A DNA stretch of 64,000 nt from Gammaproteobacteria bacterium (GTDB lineage: Bacteria; Pseudomonadota; Gammaproteobacteria; Eutrophobiales; Eutrophobiaceae): positions 40,622 through 104,621 of the forward strand of contig QKIY01000040.1 in assembly GCA_003250975.1 (NCBI GenBank), in the 5' to 3' direction. Every line of letters starts with the position of its first letter. Position 1 is the first letter of the stretch. The notes beneath the pieces are model-generated. The model made no database searches. It was not told where the DNA came from and saw only the letters and a list, made by a program, of their open reading frames with translations. Position numbers and translations under genes: made by a program. Of the stretch, positions 9,822 through 19,693 are shown one piece after another.

Positions 9822-10673
9822 ATGGAATACAGCAACCCGGAGATCCCGGAAGGTATTAATACCAGTAAGAAACACCCGTTAAAAGATTTTTTCATTCTTC
9901 TGGCCGGTGTCACCCTGCTGATTACACTCTGTGTGGCAGTGTTGGGAATAATGGCCGAACGGCTTGCCGTCTATATCCCCTTTTCCCTGGAAGAAGAACT
10001 CGTTTCCAGCAGCAAATTTATCCAGCAGGATAACAACCCCGAAGTAACGCAATATTTACAACAGCTCTCAAAACAACTTGAACAGTACATGGAGTTGCCA
10101 GGGGGGATCCATTACACCATTCATTATTCGGACAGCATGGTAAAAAATGCCTATGCGACCCTTGGGGGACACATTTATATCTTCCGCGGATTACTCATGA
10201 CCCTGCCGAATGAAAATGCGCTGGCCATGGTCATCGCGCATGAAATGGCTCACATTAAACACCGGCATCCGGTTATGGCTCTCGGGCGTGGAGTCGTGAT
10301 CGGCCTGTTTCTCGCCAGCTTGTCCGGGTTCAATGGCGATCGAGTGGTCGGTAGGATAGTCAATAATACAGGCATGCTCACGTTGTTAAAATTCAACCGG
10401 GACCAGGAACGGGAGGCGGACCGCACTGCACTGGCCGCCGTAGCAGGCAATTATGGTCACGTGGCGGGCGCAGCGGACCTGTTCAGTATTTTGGAAGGGC
10501 TTGAAGAATTATCTCCTCTCAATCCACCGCTAATCCTGAGCACCCACCCCCTAAACAGGGAACGTATTGAAAATATCTTCCGTACTGCTGAGGGTAATGG
10601 TTGGGAACTAACAGGGGCAACTGATGCCATCCCTGCCAGTATTCGGGAAGCGTTACAGATTGATCCGGACTAG
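9822..10673 (+). CDS. M48 family metalloprotease
   Basis: A 283-residue membrane-anchored zinc metalloprotease. One membrane helix lies near residues 25-48, then a peptidase domain with the HEMAH (HEXXH) zinc motif, an RDQEREAD segment supplying the third ligand, and a late STHP motif, as in M48 enzymes that degrade misfolded envelope proteins. I chose ATG 9822 over an upstream TTG at 9750, which lies inside the preceding small gene. M48 proteases next to YbjQ genes recur in other bacteria, as I recall, which hints at a shared envelope role. It converges on folD with a four-base overlap. Confidence 0.88.
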   Translation: MEYSNPEIPEGINTSKKHPLKDFFILLAGVTLLITLCVAVLGIMAERLAVYIPFSLEEELVSSSKFIQQDNNPEVTQYLQQLSKQLEQYMELPGGIHYTIHYSDSMVKNAYATLGGHIYIFRGLLMTLPNENALAMVIAHEMAHIKHRHPVMALGRGVVIGLFLASLSGFNGDRVVGRIVNNTGMLTLLKFNRDQEREADRTALAAVAGNYGHVAGAADLFSILEGLEELSPLNPPLILSTHPLNRERIENIFRTAEGNGWELTGATDAIPASIREALQIDPD

Positions 10674-11527
10674 GCGACTCCTGCGGCACGCTCAGCTGCT
10701 GCGACCGTATTAGCCACCAGCATAGTAATCGTCATGGGCCCGACACCGCCCGGGACGGGTGTTATATAGCCTGCCACCTCCTTCACACTCTCATAATCCA
10801 CATCACCCACCAGGCGGCCATCCGGCAAGTGATTGATACCGACATCGATCACCGTTGCACCCGGCTTCACCATATCGCCGGTAACCATTTGCGCCTTTCC
10901 CGTTGCAACCACCAGGATGTCCGCGTTGAGGGTAAATTGAGTTAAATCACGCGTCCTCGATGTACAGATAGTCACTGTGGCGTTGTCCTGCAACAACAGC
11001 ATTGCCATAGGCTTGCCTACGATATTACTGCGGCCGATCACGACGGCATTCTGGCCGTCGGTTGGGATGTCCATTTCCTTCAGCAGGCATTGCACGCCAT
11101 ACGGGGTACAGGGTGGAAATACCGTATTCCCCGTTACCAAGGCACCGATATTGTAATTATGGTGACCGTCAACATCTTTGTTCACATCAATCAGTTCAAG
11201 AACTTTTTCCTTGTTGATATGTGCAGGAAGTGGCAACTGTAACAGGATGCCGTGGATACCCGGATTGTCATTCAGGCGCTTGATCAGGTCCGTGAGAGCC
11301 TCTTCGGTGGTATCTTCTGGTAACTCGTGCACCTCTGAATGCAAACCTACGTCATGGCATATTTTGATCTTGCTGCGCACATAGACCTTCGATGCCGGGT
11401 CATCACCTACTATTATGACGGCCAGTCCGGGCAGAATACCCTTCTGCTTGAGCGCGGTCGCCCGTTCCTTCCACTTTCCCCTGACGCGCTCTGAAATCAG
11501 TTTTCCATCTATTATCCTGGCCGCCAT
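10670..11527 (-). CDS. folD: Bifunctional methylenetetrahydrofolate dehydrogenase/cyclohydrolase
   Basis: A 285-residue FolD that interconverts 5,10-methylene-THF and 10-formyl-THF with NADP. Seen are the substrate-binding YVRSKIKIC stretch with its catalytic lysine, the [12 protein letters not shown] motif, the DVDGHH segment, the nucleotide-binding [11 protein letters not shown] loop and the C-terminal [11 protein letters not shown] signature. It follows the ArsM-like gene on the same strand after 34 bases. A one-carbon role beside a methyltransferase is sensible but may be coincidence. Confidence 0.96.
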   Translation of the reverse strand: MAARIIDGKLISERVRGKWKERATALKQKGILPGLAVIIVGDDPASKVYVRSKIKICHDVGLHSEVHELPEDTTEEALTDLIKRLNDNPGIHGILLQLPLPAHINKEKVLELIDVNKDVDGHHNYNIGALVTGNTVFPPCTPYGVQCLLKEMDIPTDGQNAVVIGRSNIVGKPMAMLLLQDNATVTICTSRTRDLTQFTLNADILVVATGKAQMVTGDMVKPGATVIDVGINHLPDGRLVGDVDYESVKEVAGYITPVPGGVGPMTITMLVANTVAAAERAAGVA

Positions 11528-11561
11528 TCGATTGATTTTCCTCTCTTAAAACAATTCGTCA

Positions 11562-12677
11562 TTAACAACATTTTTCAGCAGAAACATTGGTATGATGACT
11601 TCCCTTTGTTTCTGTTGGCGGCCTGATTGTACCAGAAGGCGCACACCATGTTCTCGGAGGTGGTAATTCTGCCGGAGAAATACCGATAAACAGATCACGG
11701 TACGGTCCTTCAGTCAGTAACCTGAATGTTCGCTCACATACTGCTATCCGTTCACCGCGCGGGAACTCGTGGCCGTCATCGTCCCTGACATAACTGAAAG
11801 GGCCACGGTAGATCACAGCCTGTCCCCGATCGATACATTCCGTCGATTCAGGTTTGCATGCCGTAACCGTAACCGAGCGGAACTCTAGTCCCTCCACGAC
11901 CTGCCAGGGTTCTGCAGACCATTTATCAATGCACACCGCCTGGAAACCGGCCTCGATAAACTTGCGCAATAATTCCTGTTCCTGGAAGGCGCCGGAGATG
12001 CAACCACTCCAAAGCGCTGGATCCGCCTTAAGCCGGTCTGGAACGTCCTCATCGCTGACTATATCCGATATGGCGATCCGGCCACCGGGACGGAGGACGC
12101 GGTAGATTTCATTGATTAGTCCCTGTTTGTCATCATCGCTGACCAGGTTCAGCACGCAGTTCGAGATCACGAGATCAACTGAACAGTCCTTAACCAGCGG
12201 CGTTTCCTTACGCTGTTCATCTTTCCATTTAGTAAGCTGCACCAGATCATCATGATTACAAACAGGATTCTCTGCCAACCATTTTTCCATTGCCCTGATA
12301 TCCAGCGCCAGATCCTGGATCTTACCCTTCAGAAACCTGACACGGTCACCCCCTAACTTGCCGGCCATTTCCTCACGGTATTTTTCTGCCAGCACCAGCA
12401 TGTCATCATTCATGTCAACACCGATGACTTGGCCCCCGTCCCCCACGAGTTGTGCAGCCATATAGCAGATCTTGCCGCTGCCGCTACCCAGGTCGAGCAC
12501 CGTATCACCCTTGCGCACATAACGTGATGGATCACCGCAACCATAATCCTTCTCGATGATCTCTTGAGGCAGGAGTTTCAGCAAGCTGCTGTCATAATCC
12601 ACGGGACAACATAATGCAGCCTGTTTTTCCCTGGCTCCCTTGCTGTAACGTTCCATCACACTTGATTCAACATTCAT
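11562..12677 (-). CDS. arsM: ArsM-like arsenite S-adenosylmethionine methyltransferase
   Basis: A 371-residue SAM methyltransferase with the glycine-rich motif VLDLGSGSGK (residues 60-69). Cysteines at 47, 71, 174 (SNCVLNLV) and 226 (SGCISGA) are placed like the four conserved cysteines of characterised ArsM enzymes, which bind and methylate As(III). The N-terminal CCPVDYD, the insert around residues 122-165 and a C-terminal domain ending in a vicinal CC pair resemble the ArsM type that accompanies the radical-SAM protein ArsS in arsenosugar synthesis. No arsS is in this window. It lies 16 bases after the fatty acid hydroxylase gene. Activity is inferred. Confidence 0.78.
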   Translation of the reverse strand: MNVESSVMERYSKGAREKQAALCCPVDYDSSLLKLLPQEIIEKDYGCGDPSRYVRKGDTVLDLGSGSGKICYMAAQLVGDGGQVIGVDMNDDMLVLAEKYREEMAGKLGGDRVRFLKGKIQDLALDIRAMEKWLAENPVCNHDDLVQLTKWKDEQRKETPLVKDCSVDLVISNCVLNLVSDDDKQGLINEIYRVLRPGGRIAISDIVSDEDVPDRLKADPALWSGCISGAFQEQELLRKFIEAGFQAVCIDKWSAEPWQVVEGLEFRSVTVTACKPESTECIDRGQAVIYRGPFSYVRDDDGHEFPRGERIAVCERTFRLLTEGPYRDLFIGISPAELPPPRTWCAPSGTIRPPTETKGSHHTNVSAEKCC

Positions 12678-12693
12678 TTAATACACCTCAACT

Positions 12694-13506
12694 TTATATT
12701 TCCTGTGACTGTGATTGTTTATTACGGGAAAGTGGTTGTATCAGCAAACTGATTATGTTCACTACATCACTTGATTCAAATTCCTTCAAACCGATCTTCA
12801 TCTGCCGGTGGCCGTATTCGGGCTGATCGCGGTAAGTGCCGAAAAACCTGTCCCAGACCGGTAGAAAGAAACCGTAATTACTATCCGTTTCAACCCTGAT
12901 TTGTGAGTGATGAACACGGTGCATGTCCGGCGTCACGACCAGGTAGCGTAAGTAACGATCCACTTTCTGAGGGATGTTAACGTTTCCATGATTGAACATG
13001 GCAAGGCCATTTAATAACAGCTCAAAAACGATCACGGCCATCACCGGGGCGCCGAGCAACAGGACAACCAGCATCTTGAGTAACATGGATAACATGATCT
13101 CAATCGGGTGAAATCTCACGCCCGTAGTCACATCGAACTGCAGGTCAGTATGGTGCACCCGGTGTATGAGCCAAAGGAATGATACCTTATGGAACACGAC
13201 ATGTTGAAGATAGATCGCCAGGTCCAGCAGGATGATGGAAAATAAAAAAGTCGGAACAGGATTCAGGTCCACGAGATTAAAAAGCCCCCAACCCTTGTCA
13301 GCTGCCACGATCGCCGTACCTACAGCTGCAATCGGGAAACAAAACCTCACGACCAGTATATCCAGCAGTAACAGCAGGAGATTGTTGAATCGCCGGCCGA
13401 AAGTATGGGCAGGGACAGCCCTCCTGGGCGCCAGGGCCTCCCACAGGAGCATCAGCAATAACAATGCGCCAAAGATAAAAATACGTATAATCAGTTCATT
13501 ATCCAT
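12694..13506 (-). CDS. Sterol desaturase / fatty acid hydroxylase family protein
   Basis: A 270-residue integral membrane di-iron enzyme of the fatty acid hydroxylase superfamily. About four to five hydrophobic segments surround the histidine boxes HVVFH, HRVHHTD and HRVHHSQ that hold the two irons. The substrate could be a sterol-like lipid, a fatty acid or a carotenoid; the sequence does not decide. It is the first gene of a minus-strand run (hydroxylase, arsM-like, folD) and diverges from hemB across 71 bases. Confidence 0.86.
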   Translation of the reverse strand: MDNELIIRIFIFGALLLLMLLWEALAPRRAVPAHTFGRRFNNLLLLLLDILVVRFCFPIAAVGTAIVAADKGWGLFNLVDLNPVPTFLFSIILLDLAIYLQHVVFHKVSFLWLIHRVHHTDLQFDVTTGVRFHPIEIMLSMLLKMLVVLLLGAPVMAVIVFELLLNGLAMFNHGNVNIPQKVDRYLRYLVVTPDMHRVHHSQIRVETDSNYGFFLPVWDRFFGTYRDQPEYGHRQMKIGLKEFESSDVVNIISLLIQPLSRNKQSQSQEI

Positions 13507-13516
13507 CGGAGAAAGG

Positions 13517-14585
<1,069 letters not shown>

Positions 14586-14589
14586 TCAG

Positions 14590-14804
14590 TCTACCCAAAT
14601 TCATTTCCTTGGATAAAAAACCGGCAGTTATCCTTATTGATCTTGCGCCACGAATTAAACCCTTGCGAGATAGTGACAGGCTTGAGTTTTTTGGTGAATA
14701 TGAATGCAATGCCAAAGGGGTTGTCCAACACTGCACCCACCCATGATCCGGATAATCGATGTCCTCACGGCTGGGGAAGGAACAACGGCAAGTTATACCA
14801 GTAG
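14590..14804 (+). pseudogene. Remnant of a DUF3465 family gene (truncated, frameshifted)
   Basis: The gap after hemB is not empty. One frame reads IDLAPRIKPLRDSDRLEFFG and continues EYECNAKGVVQHCTH; after a +1 shift in the CCC run at 14740-14742 another frame continues HDPDNRCPHGWGRNNGKLYQ and stops at 14804. Joined, this matches the C-terminal part of DUF3465 proteins as I remember them (IDLAPRI, EFYGEYEWN, KGGVIHWTHHDP, H.DGWLKHNGK.YQ). The N-terminal half, including any signal peptide, is missing because the hemB stop lies just upstream. It is therefore a truncated relic; a sequencing error could explain the shift but not the missing start. Confidence 0.68.
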
Positions 14805-14839
14805 CAGATAATATATTGGTTAATAACAGGAATTGCTGC

Positions 14840-15163
14840 ATGGAAATAATCTACAGGGCCAAAGATATTACGGAAGCGCATATTGTGTCCGGCCTGTTGA
14901 ATGCCAATGGCATTGAGGCGCATGTTGGCGGTTACTATTTACAAGGAGGTATCGGGCAGTTGGCCACCTTTGATTTTGCAAATGTGCAGGTGGCGGCGGA
15001 TGACGTCCCGGAGGCTAGAAACATCATAGCTGAGTATGAGGGTGAACCGGGGATTAAAACGGAGTGTAAAGCAACCGAAAATAGCAGGCGGCCACCCAGA
15101 TTCGTAATAGTGCTGATGGCATCCTTGCTGGCTATCGGTATTGGATACCTGTTGTTCTCCTGA
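14840..15163 (+). CDS. DUF2007 domain-containing membrane-anchored protein
   Basis: A 107-residue protein with an N-terminal DUF2007 (putative signal-transducing) domain of ferredoxin-like type (about residues 1-70, beginning MEIIYRAKDITEAHIVSGLL) and a C-terminal membrane helix (about residues 87-105). The longer frame from 14759 runs through the DUF3465 relic, so the ATG at 14840, which begins the conserved domain, is the better start. The function is unknown; related proteins often carry a zinc ribbon or membrane anchor. Confidence 0.8.
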   Translation: MEIIYRAKDITEAHIVSGLLNANGIEAHVGGYYLQGGIGQLATFDFANVQVAADDVPEARNIIAEYEGEPGIKTECKATENSRRPPRFVIVLMASLLAIGIGYLLFS

Positions 15164-15198
15164 TTGATGCGTAGTAACAGATGTTAACGCCCGGTTAA

Positions 15199-15759
15199 TT
15201 AAACTGCCAGGCCCCAGTCCTTGCCGCGTTTTTCAGCCATATCGGCCTGCAGGATCTCGATCCAGTAGCCATCCGGGTCCTTGACAAAGGCAAGCCCCTG
15301 CATCTTGCCGGCATCGACCTTCTTGACAAACTCAATGCCAAGTTTTTCCAGTCGCTCGCACGCCTTGTAGACATCCGGGACCGTAAATCCGAGATGCCCG
15401 AATCCCTTGGGCTCCTCGTTACCGCTGTGATAACTGATGCTATCGTCATCCTCCGAGCCCCAGTTATGTGTGAGTTCCAGCATGGCCCTATTTGCAAATA
15501 CCCAGGTGGCGCGCTTGCCCGGATCTTCCGGTATGTCCTTTGCATTGGAATCCGGAACCATAGCTAGGAAATAGAGGGTAAATTTCATCTCGGGGAAATC
15601 AAAGCGTCTGATCAACCTCATCCCCAGTACACGGGTATAAAAATCCAGTGACTTTTCCGGGTCCTTGATACGCATCATCGTATGACCGAACAGATACTCC
15701 TGTGTTTCGGCATCCGGGTTATCACACAGCCCTTTTGCCTCCTCAAAATGTTTTGTCAT
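15199..15759 (-). CDS. gloA: Lactoylglutathione lyase (glyoxalase I)
   Basis: A 186-residue glyoxalase I that converts the methylglyoxal-glutathione hemithioacetal to lactoylglutathione. The N-terminal arm and the motifs [44 protein letters not shown] and [10 protein letters not shown] supply the metal-binding His and Glu residues. The start is ATG 15759, preceded by GAGGAG at ideal spacing; an upstream ATG at 15834 lacks one. The long N-terminal arm is that of the eukaryote/proteobacterial longer class. Confidence 0.94.
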   Translation of the reverse strand: MTKHFEEAKGLCDNPDAETQEYLFGHTMMRIKDPEKSLDFYTRVLGMRLIRRFDFPEMKFTLYFLAMVPDSNAKDIPEDPGKRATWVFANRAMLELTHNWGSEDDDSISYHSGNEEPKGFGHLGFTVPDVYKACERLEKLGIEFVKKVDAGKMQGLAFVKDPDGYWIEILQADMAEKRGKDWGLAV

Positions 15760-15845
15760 GGATTTTTCTCCTCTAATGAATGGTTCTTTTCTTATTTCCA
15801 GCAGATAGGGTATCGTTTTACTGGCAAACATCAACCTGGCACGAC

Positions 15846-16349
15846 ATGAAAAAACGGGTAGTAATTGGTGTATTTATCTTCCTGCTCGGCGCCATTGCAG
15901 GGGCGGTTCTGATGCTGTTGGCCTATCCCTTCCTCTTTCCACCACCGGTAGTAAATGAACAAATCATAAACCAATCTTCCAAGGAAAAGGTCCTGATGGG
16001 CCAGTTTATTCACCCCAATCCTTCAGATCCAATCCACTGGGGGAAAGGCGGTGTAAGTATCTATCGTGGCAATGAATATGAAGAGGTATTTCTGGAGACT
16101 GATTTTGAAGTCGGCCCTGGACCTGCCTACCATGTCTACCTTTCGAGCGGCAAGCGGATCAGGAACAACGATGATTTCAAGGCCGGCCGGAATACCGACC
16201 TGGGGAAACTGAAGAGTTTCGAGGGGACCCAGGTCTATGCTATACCGGCTGGCATCGGACCCGACGATAAAGCTTCAGTAGTGATCTGGTGTGAAGTATT
16301 CGACCAGTTGATATCTTCGGCAAGCTTGATGCCGGGTAATCCTGACTAA
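15846..16349 (+). CDS. DM13 domain-containing membrane-anchored protein
   Basis: A 167-residue protein with an N-terminal membrane anchor (about residues 5-27) and a periplasmic DM13 domain (about residues 55-165). The domain shows YHVYLSSGK, the YAIPAG motif and the late [13 protein letters not shown] motif, with its single conserved cysteine. DM13 domains are proposed electron-transfer or cytochrome-like modules; no partner gene is adjacent. ATG 15846 was preferred to one at 15780, which would overlap the gloA leader. It converges on ntrC, stop codons overlapping by four bases. Confidence 0.82.
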   Translation: MKKRVVIGVFIFLLGAIAGAVLMLLAYPFLFPPPVVNEQIINQSSKEKVLMGQFIHPNPSDPIHWGKGGVSIYRGNEYEEVFLETDFEVGPGPAYHVYLSSGKRIRNNDDFKAGRNTDLGKLKSFEGTQVYAIPAGIGPDDKASVVIWCEVFDQLISSASLMPGNPD

Positions 16350-17746
16350 AGACCCAGTTCCTTGATTTTTCGGGTCAGGGTATTGCGTCCCCAGCCCAGT
16401 AATTTTGCTGCCTCCTGCCGCCGTCCTCCCGTATGCTTCAGGGCGACTTCGATCATTATTTTTTCAAATCGCGGCACTGCTTCATCAAGCACTTCATTAC
16501 CACCCAGTTCCAACGTCTGTTCTGTCCATTTACGTAACAGGTCTTCCCAGCCAGAAGTGACATCCGCGGTATCCTCTTCCGGATTTTTCAGTTCAAGTGG
16601 CAAGTCATCAATATGTATATCGCGTCCGGACGCCATAACGGTTATCCAGCGGCAGAAATTCTCCAGTTGCCTGACATTACCCGGCCAATTCAGTTTTTGC
16701 AGGTAGTCACAAGTCTCGGGTAAAAGGGATTTTGGTTCCACCTTAAGTTCATTCGCGGCCCGTTTCAGGAAATGCTCTACAAGCGGAATGATGTCCTCTT
16801 GGCGATTCCTCAATGGCGGCACATGTACGCGGATGACATTCAGGCGATGTAGCAGGTCTTCGCGAAATCTGCCCTGTTCAACATGCTTTTCCAGATCCTG
16901 GTGAGTTGCTGCAATGACACGCACATCAACCTTGATTGGCGTATGTCCCCCCACTCTGTAAAACTCGCCATCTGCGAGCACGCGCAGGAGACGTGTCTGC
17001 AGCTCCGCAGGCATATCCCCTATCTCGTCCAGAAACAGGGTCCCGTGGTTGGCCTGCTCGAATCGTCCAATACGCTGGCTTGCGGCACCGGTAAATGCGC
17101 CCTTCTCATGGCCAAACAATTCTGATTCCAGCAGGTCGCGCGGTATGGCAGCTGTGTTCAGGGCAATAAACGGCTTGTCCGATCGCGGACTGTGCCTATG
17201 CAGGGCCCGAGCAACAATCTCCTTTCCTGTACCAGATTCACCCGTAATCAATACAGTCAGGTTGGAGCTCGACAAACGGCCAATGGCACGAAACACCTCC
17301 TGCATGGCGGGCGCCGAACCAATGATATGTTCATCAGGTTTAAGTTGCTCATCGGGCTTTTTCTCTTGCACCTGGGATTTTTCATGAACAGCGCGTTTTA
17401 CCAAGCTCACAACCTCATCTACATCAAAGGGTTTGGAAATATATTCAAATGCACCTTCACGGAAGGCAGATACAGCATGGTCCAACTCGGAATAGGCCGT
17501 CATTATGATGACGGGCGTACTGGGTGAATGCTGTTTCAGTTTTTCAAGCAGCTCAATCCCGTTCATGCCAGGCATACGGATATCGCTGATAACAACATCA
17601 GGGACTTCATACTTGAGTTTTTCCAGCACCCTGTCGGGATCAGCAAAACTGCTGATAGATACATCTTCCTTGGAAAGGGCCTTTTCAAGTACCCAGCGAA
17701 TCGACTTGTCATCGTCAACAATCCAGACATTACTTATTTGGGTCAT
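16346..17746 (-). CDS. ntrC: Nitrogen regulation response regulator NtrC
   Basis: A 466-residue NtrC (GlnG), the sigma-54-dependent activator of nitrogen genes. It has a receiver domain with the phosphoacceptor D55 (VVISDIRMPG), an AAA+ domain with Walker A GESGTGKE, the sigma-54-contacting GAFTGA loop and Walker B-type FLDEIGDMP, and a C-terminal Fis-type helix-turn-helix (RRQEAAKLLGWGRNTLTRKI). ATG 17746, with GGAGAG before it, gives the usual length. It overlaps the end of ntrB by 17 bases. Confidence 0.96.
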   Translation of the reverse strand: MTQISNVWIVDDDKSIRWVLEKALSKEDVSISSFADPDRVLEKLKYEVPDVVISDIRMPGMNGIELLEKLKQHSPSTPVIIMTAYSELDHAVSAFREGAFEYISKPFDVDEVVSLVKRAVHEKSQVQEKKPDEQLKPDEHIIGSAPAMQEVFRAIGRLSSSNLTVLITGESGTGKEIVARALHRHSPRSDKPFIALNTAAIPRDLLESELFGHEKGAFTGAASQRIGRFEQANHGTLFLDEIGDMPAELQTRLLRVLADGEFYRVGGHTPIKVDVRVIAATHQDLEKHVEQGRFREDLLHRLNVIRVHVPPLRNRQEDIIPLVEHFLKRAANELKVEPKSLLPETCDYLQKLNWPGNVRQLENFCRWITVMASGRDIHIDDLPLELKNPEEDTADVTSGWEDLLRKWTEQTLELGGNEVLDEAVPRFEKIMIEVALKHTGGRRQEAAKLLGWGRNTLTRKIKELGL

Positions 17747-18815
17747 TATTTCTCTCCGTGGGGACGTAAATGCTGAAGATTGTCTTGTTGTCTGTCCTTT
17801 CATATTCAATTAGCCCACCGTGTGCATTAATAAGTGATTGCGCTATGGATAACCCCAGCCCCGTACCTTCAGCTCTACCGGTAATAAGGGGGTAAAAAAT
17901 ACTCTTTTCAATCTCAGGCGGAATACCAGGGCCATCATCGATAACATCTATACGTATAACATGACGATGGACATGTTTTTGCAGGGTCACCATACGCAAT
18001 ATGCGCGTCCTTACCAGAATACTGCCTGTTTCATTATCAATTGCCTGAACCGCGTTCCTCATTACGTTTAGTATTGCCTGTATGATCTTTTCCCTGTCCA
18101 GCTTAATGTCGGGTAGACTGGGATCATAATCCCGTCTGATGGTAAATGGGCCGTCATATTCTGCCTCTACAAGATTACAGACATATTCCAGTACTTCATG
18201 AATGTTAATGCTTTCATATTCATGCTTTTGATTGCCAGAGAGGATGCGGTCAATAAAATTCCGCAGGCGATCGGCCTCCTGAATGATTATATGTGTGTAT
18301 TCAATCAGGTCTGGCTGCCCCTTGTTGAGCTCACTTTCGAGAAGTTGCGCGGCACCACGTATTCCGCCCAACGGGTTTTTAATCTCATGGGCCATTCCAC
18401 GCAATGACTGCCTGGCTGCATCATGCTGTTGGGTAAGGTTTTCTTCCCGCAATAAGCGTTGCATGGCATTCGCGTCTATCAATTCAACGATAATTTCTTT
18501 GCACTTTTCCCCGCTGAGTATCGGGGTAACACGGCAATCAACGACTACCGAATGCGCGTTATCGGTACCCACTTCAAGACTGCGCTCAGTAAAGGCGATT
18601 CCAGTCTCCTTGGTTCGGCGGATCATGTCGTGCAATTCAGGAGTAGCAGGCAGTACTTCTTCAGGCCTGAGTCCAATCAGCCTGCGGCTGCTGGTGCAAA
18701 GCAGGTCCTCGCACGCCGTGTTGATACAGGACAACTTCAAACGGCTGTTAAACAACATGACAGCAGTGGAAAGGTTGTCAAACATCTGTAAGGCCGCCTT
18801 GGCAGATATGGTCAT
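17730..18815 (-). CDS. ntrB: Nitrogen regulation sensor histidine kinase NtrB
   Basis: A 361-residue soluble NtrB (GlnL) that phosphorylates or dephosphorylates NtrC under control of PII. An N-terminal PAS-like domain is followed by the H box with phosphoacceptor H143 (MAHEIKNPLGGIRGAAQLL), the N box (NVMRNAVQAI) and the G boxes (DDGPGIPPEI, GTGLGLSIAQ). No membrane segment is seen, as expected. An NtrC-like dyad lies 16 bases upstream of the ATG, suggesting autoregulation. ntrC overlaps its 3' end. Confidence 0.95.
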   Translation of the reverse strand: MTISAKAALQMFDNLSTAVMLFNSRLKLSCINTACEDLLCTSSRRLIGLRPEEVLPATPELHDMIRRTKETGIAFTERSLEVGTDNAHSVVVDCRVTPILSGEKCKEIIVELIDANAMQRLLREENLTQQHDAARQSLRGMAHEIKNPLGGIRGAAQLLESELNKGQPDLIEYTHIIIQEADRLRNFIDRILSGNQKHEYESINIHEVLEYVCNLVEAEYDGPFTIRRDYDPSLPDIKLDREKIIQAILNVMRNAVQAIDNETGSILVRTRILRMVTLQKHVHRHVIRIDVIDDGPGIPPEIEKSIFYPLITGRAEGTGLGLSIAQSLINAHGGLIEYERTDNKTIFSIYVPTERNNDPNK

Positions 18816-18830
18816 GTTCAGTTCAATTTC

Positions 18831-18845
18831 GCACTATAATAGTGC
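18831..18845 (-). promoter_or_regulatory. NtrC-like operator upstream of ntrB
   Basis: GCACTATAATAGTGC is a near-perfect dyad of the form GCAC-N7-GTGC, the core of the NtrC consensus. It lies 16-30 bases before the ntrB ATG, close enough to block transcription or translation initiation, as NtrC does at the E. coli glnL promoter. A sister site lies before glnA. Confidence 0.72.
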
Positions 18846-19015
18846 AAACGAAATTACCCCCGCATAGTACAAATCACAATCTATTTTTAATTCCGAATAA
18901 AAACAAAAGGTTATAACGCCTTAAAATGCACTGTTTATATCCGCCTAAATTTATCCAGCAAGAAGCAGACCACATTCATAAAGCTGGAGCATGAATCAAA
19001 ACTCGTTAAGGTTAA

Positions 19016-19561
19016 TTACGGAGCGGCGGGTTTCGGAGGCGGGGGTGGGGGCGGGTGTTGAATTGAGTGACGATGCAAGGTAAAGGTAACCGGTTCAGAT
19101 TGAATAATCACTTGCCCACCTGAACCTTTGACTGTGGCAACCAGGGTATGGGTTCCCCGGTCAACGTTGGACAGTGCAAAGGAACTGCTTTGTCCCGAGG
19201 CGATTTCCTCACCATCCATGGACAATGCCAGCTTGTGGGATGATTTCAGGCCGGGCTGTAATGAAACATTGACTGAAAAATTACCATCATTTTGGCTAAT
19301 TGAGGTGTCATTCTCCGGGTATGTAATCGAAATTTTCTCATACACCGGCTTGTCTGATACCTGATCAGGAGGCGGTGTATATCTGAAATTAGGTAAATCC
19401 GGTTTATCGACCGTTTGAACCTTGTCACTTCTGATCTTCTCAGCACCCGGCGAAGGCTTGTCCGAGTAGGTCACATTGCCGTCTTCATCGACACTGCGGT
19501 ACACCTCTGCCACAGCAGACGAAGAGAACAGGAAAATCAGTGTTAACAACAAGATACGCAT
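19016..19561 (-). CDS. DUF4124 domain-containing secreted protein
   Basis: A 181-residue exported protein. A signal peptide (residues 1-18, ending SSSAVA) is followed by a DUF4124 domain (EVYRSVDEDGNVTYSDKP), then a beta-sandwich-like region (about residues 75-165) and a proline-rich tail with a run of prolines near the C-terminus. ATG 19561 begins the signal peptide; the longer start at 19594 adds an unlikely leader. A DUF4124 gene between glnA and ntrB is a recurrent arrangement in gammaproteobacteria, as I recall. The function is unknown. Confidence 0.82.
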   Translation of the reverse strand: MRILLLTLIFLFSSSAVAEVYRSVDEDGNVTYSDKPSPGAEKIRSDKVQTVDKPDLPNFRYTPPPDQVSDKPVYEKISITYPENDTSISQNDGNFSVNVSLQPGLKSSHKLALSMDGEEIASGQSSSFALSNVDRGTHTLVATVKGSGGQVIIQSEPVTFTLHRHSIQHPPPPPPPKPAAP

Positions 19562-19643
19562 AAATCCAGAATAGTGTATTTCAAAGCGTGTCACAATAGT
19601 TAGATCAGCCTACAACCGTTAAAGTTCATGTAACCAATAGGCA

Positions 19644-19673
19644 TAAAAAAAGCCCCCTCACGGGGGCTTTTTG
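19644..19673 (-). terminator. Rho-independent terminator after glnA
   Basis: A 7-bp GC-rich hairpin, AGCCCCC-TCA-CGGGGGCT, is flanked by runs of A and T on both sides. It lies 20 bases beyond the glnA stop and is shaped to work in either direction. Confidence 0.9.
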
Positions 19674-19693
19674 TTGCATGAGCCAAACACGGA

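Noticed and set aside
14759-14839. Extended N-terminus of the DUF2007 protein
   Set aside because: The extra residues are translated from the DUF3465 relic in another frame, and the conserved domain begins at ATG 14840.
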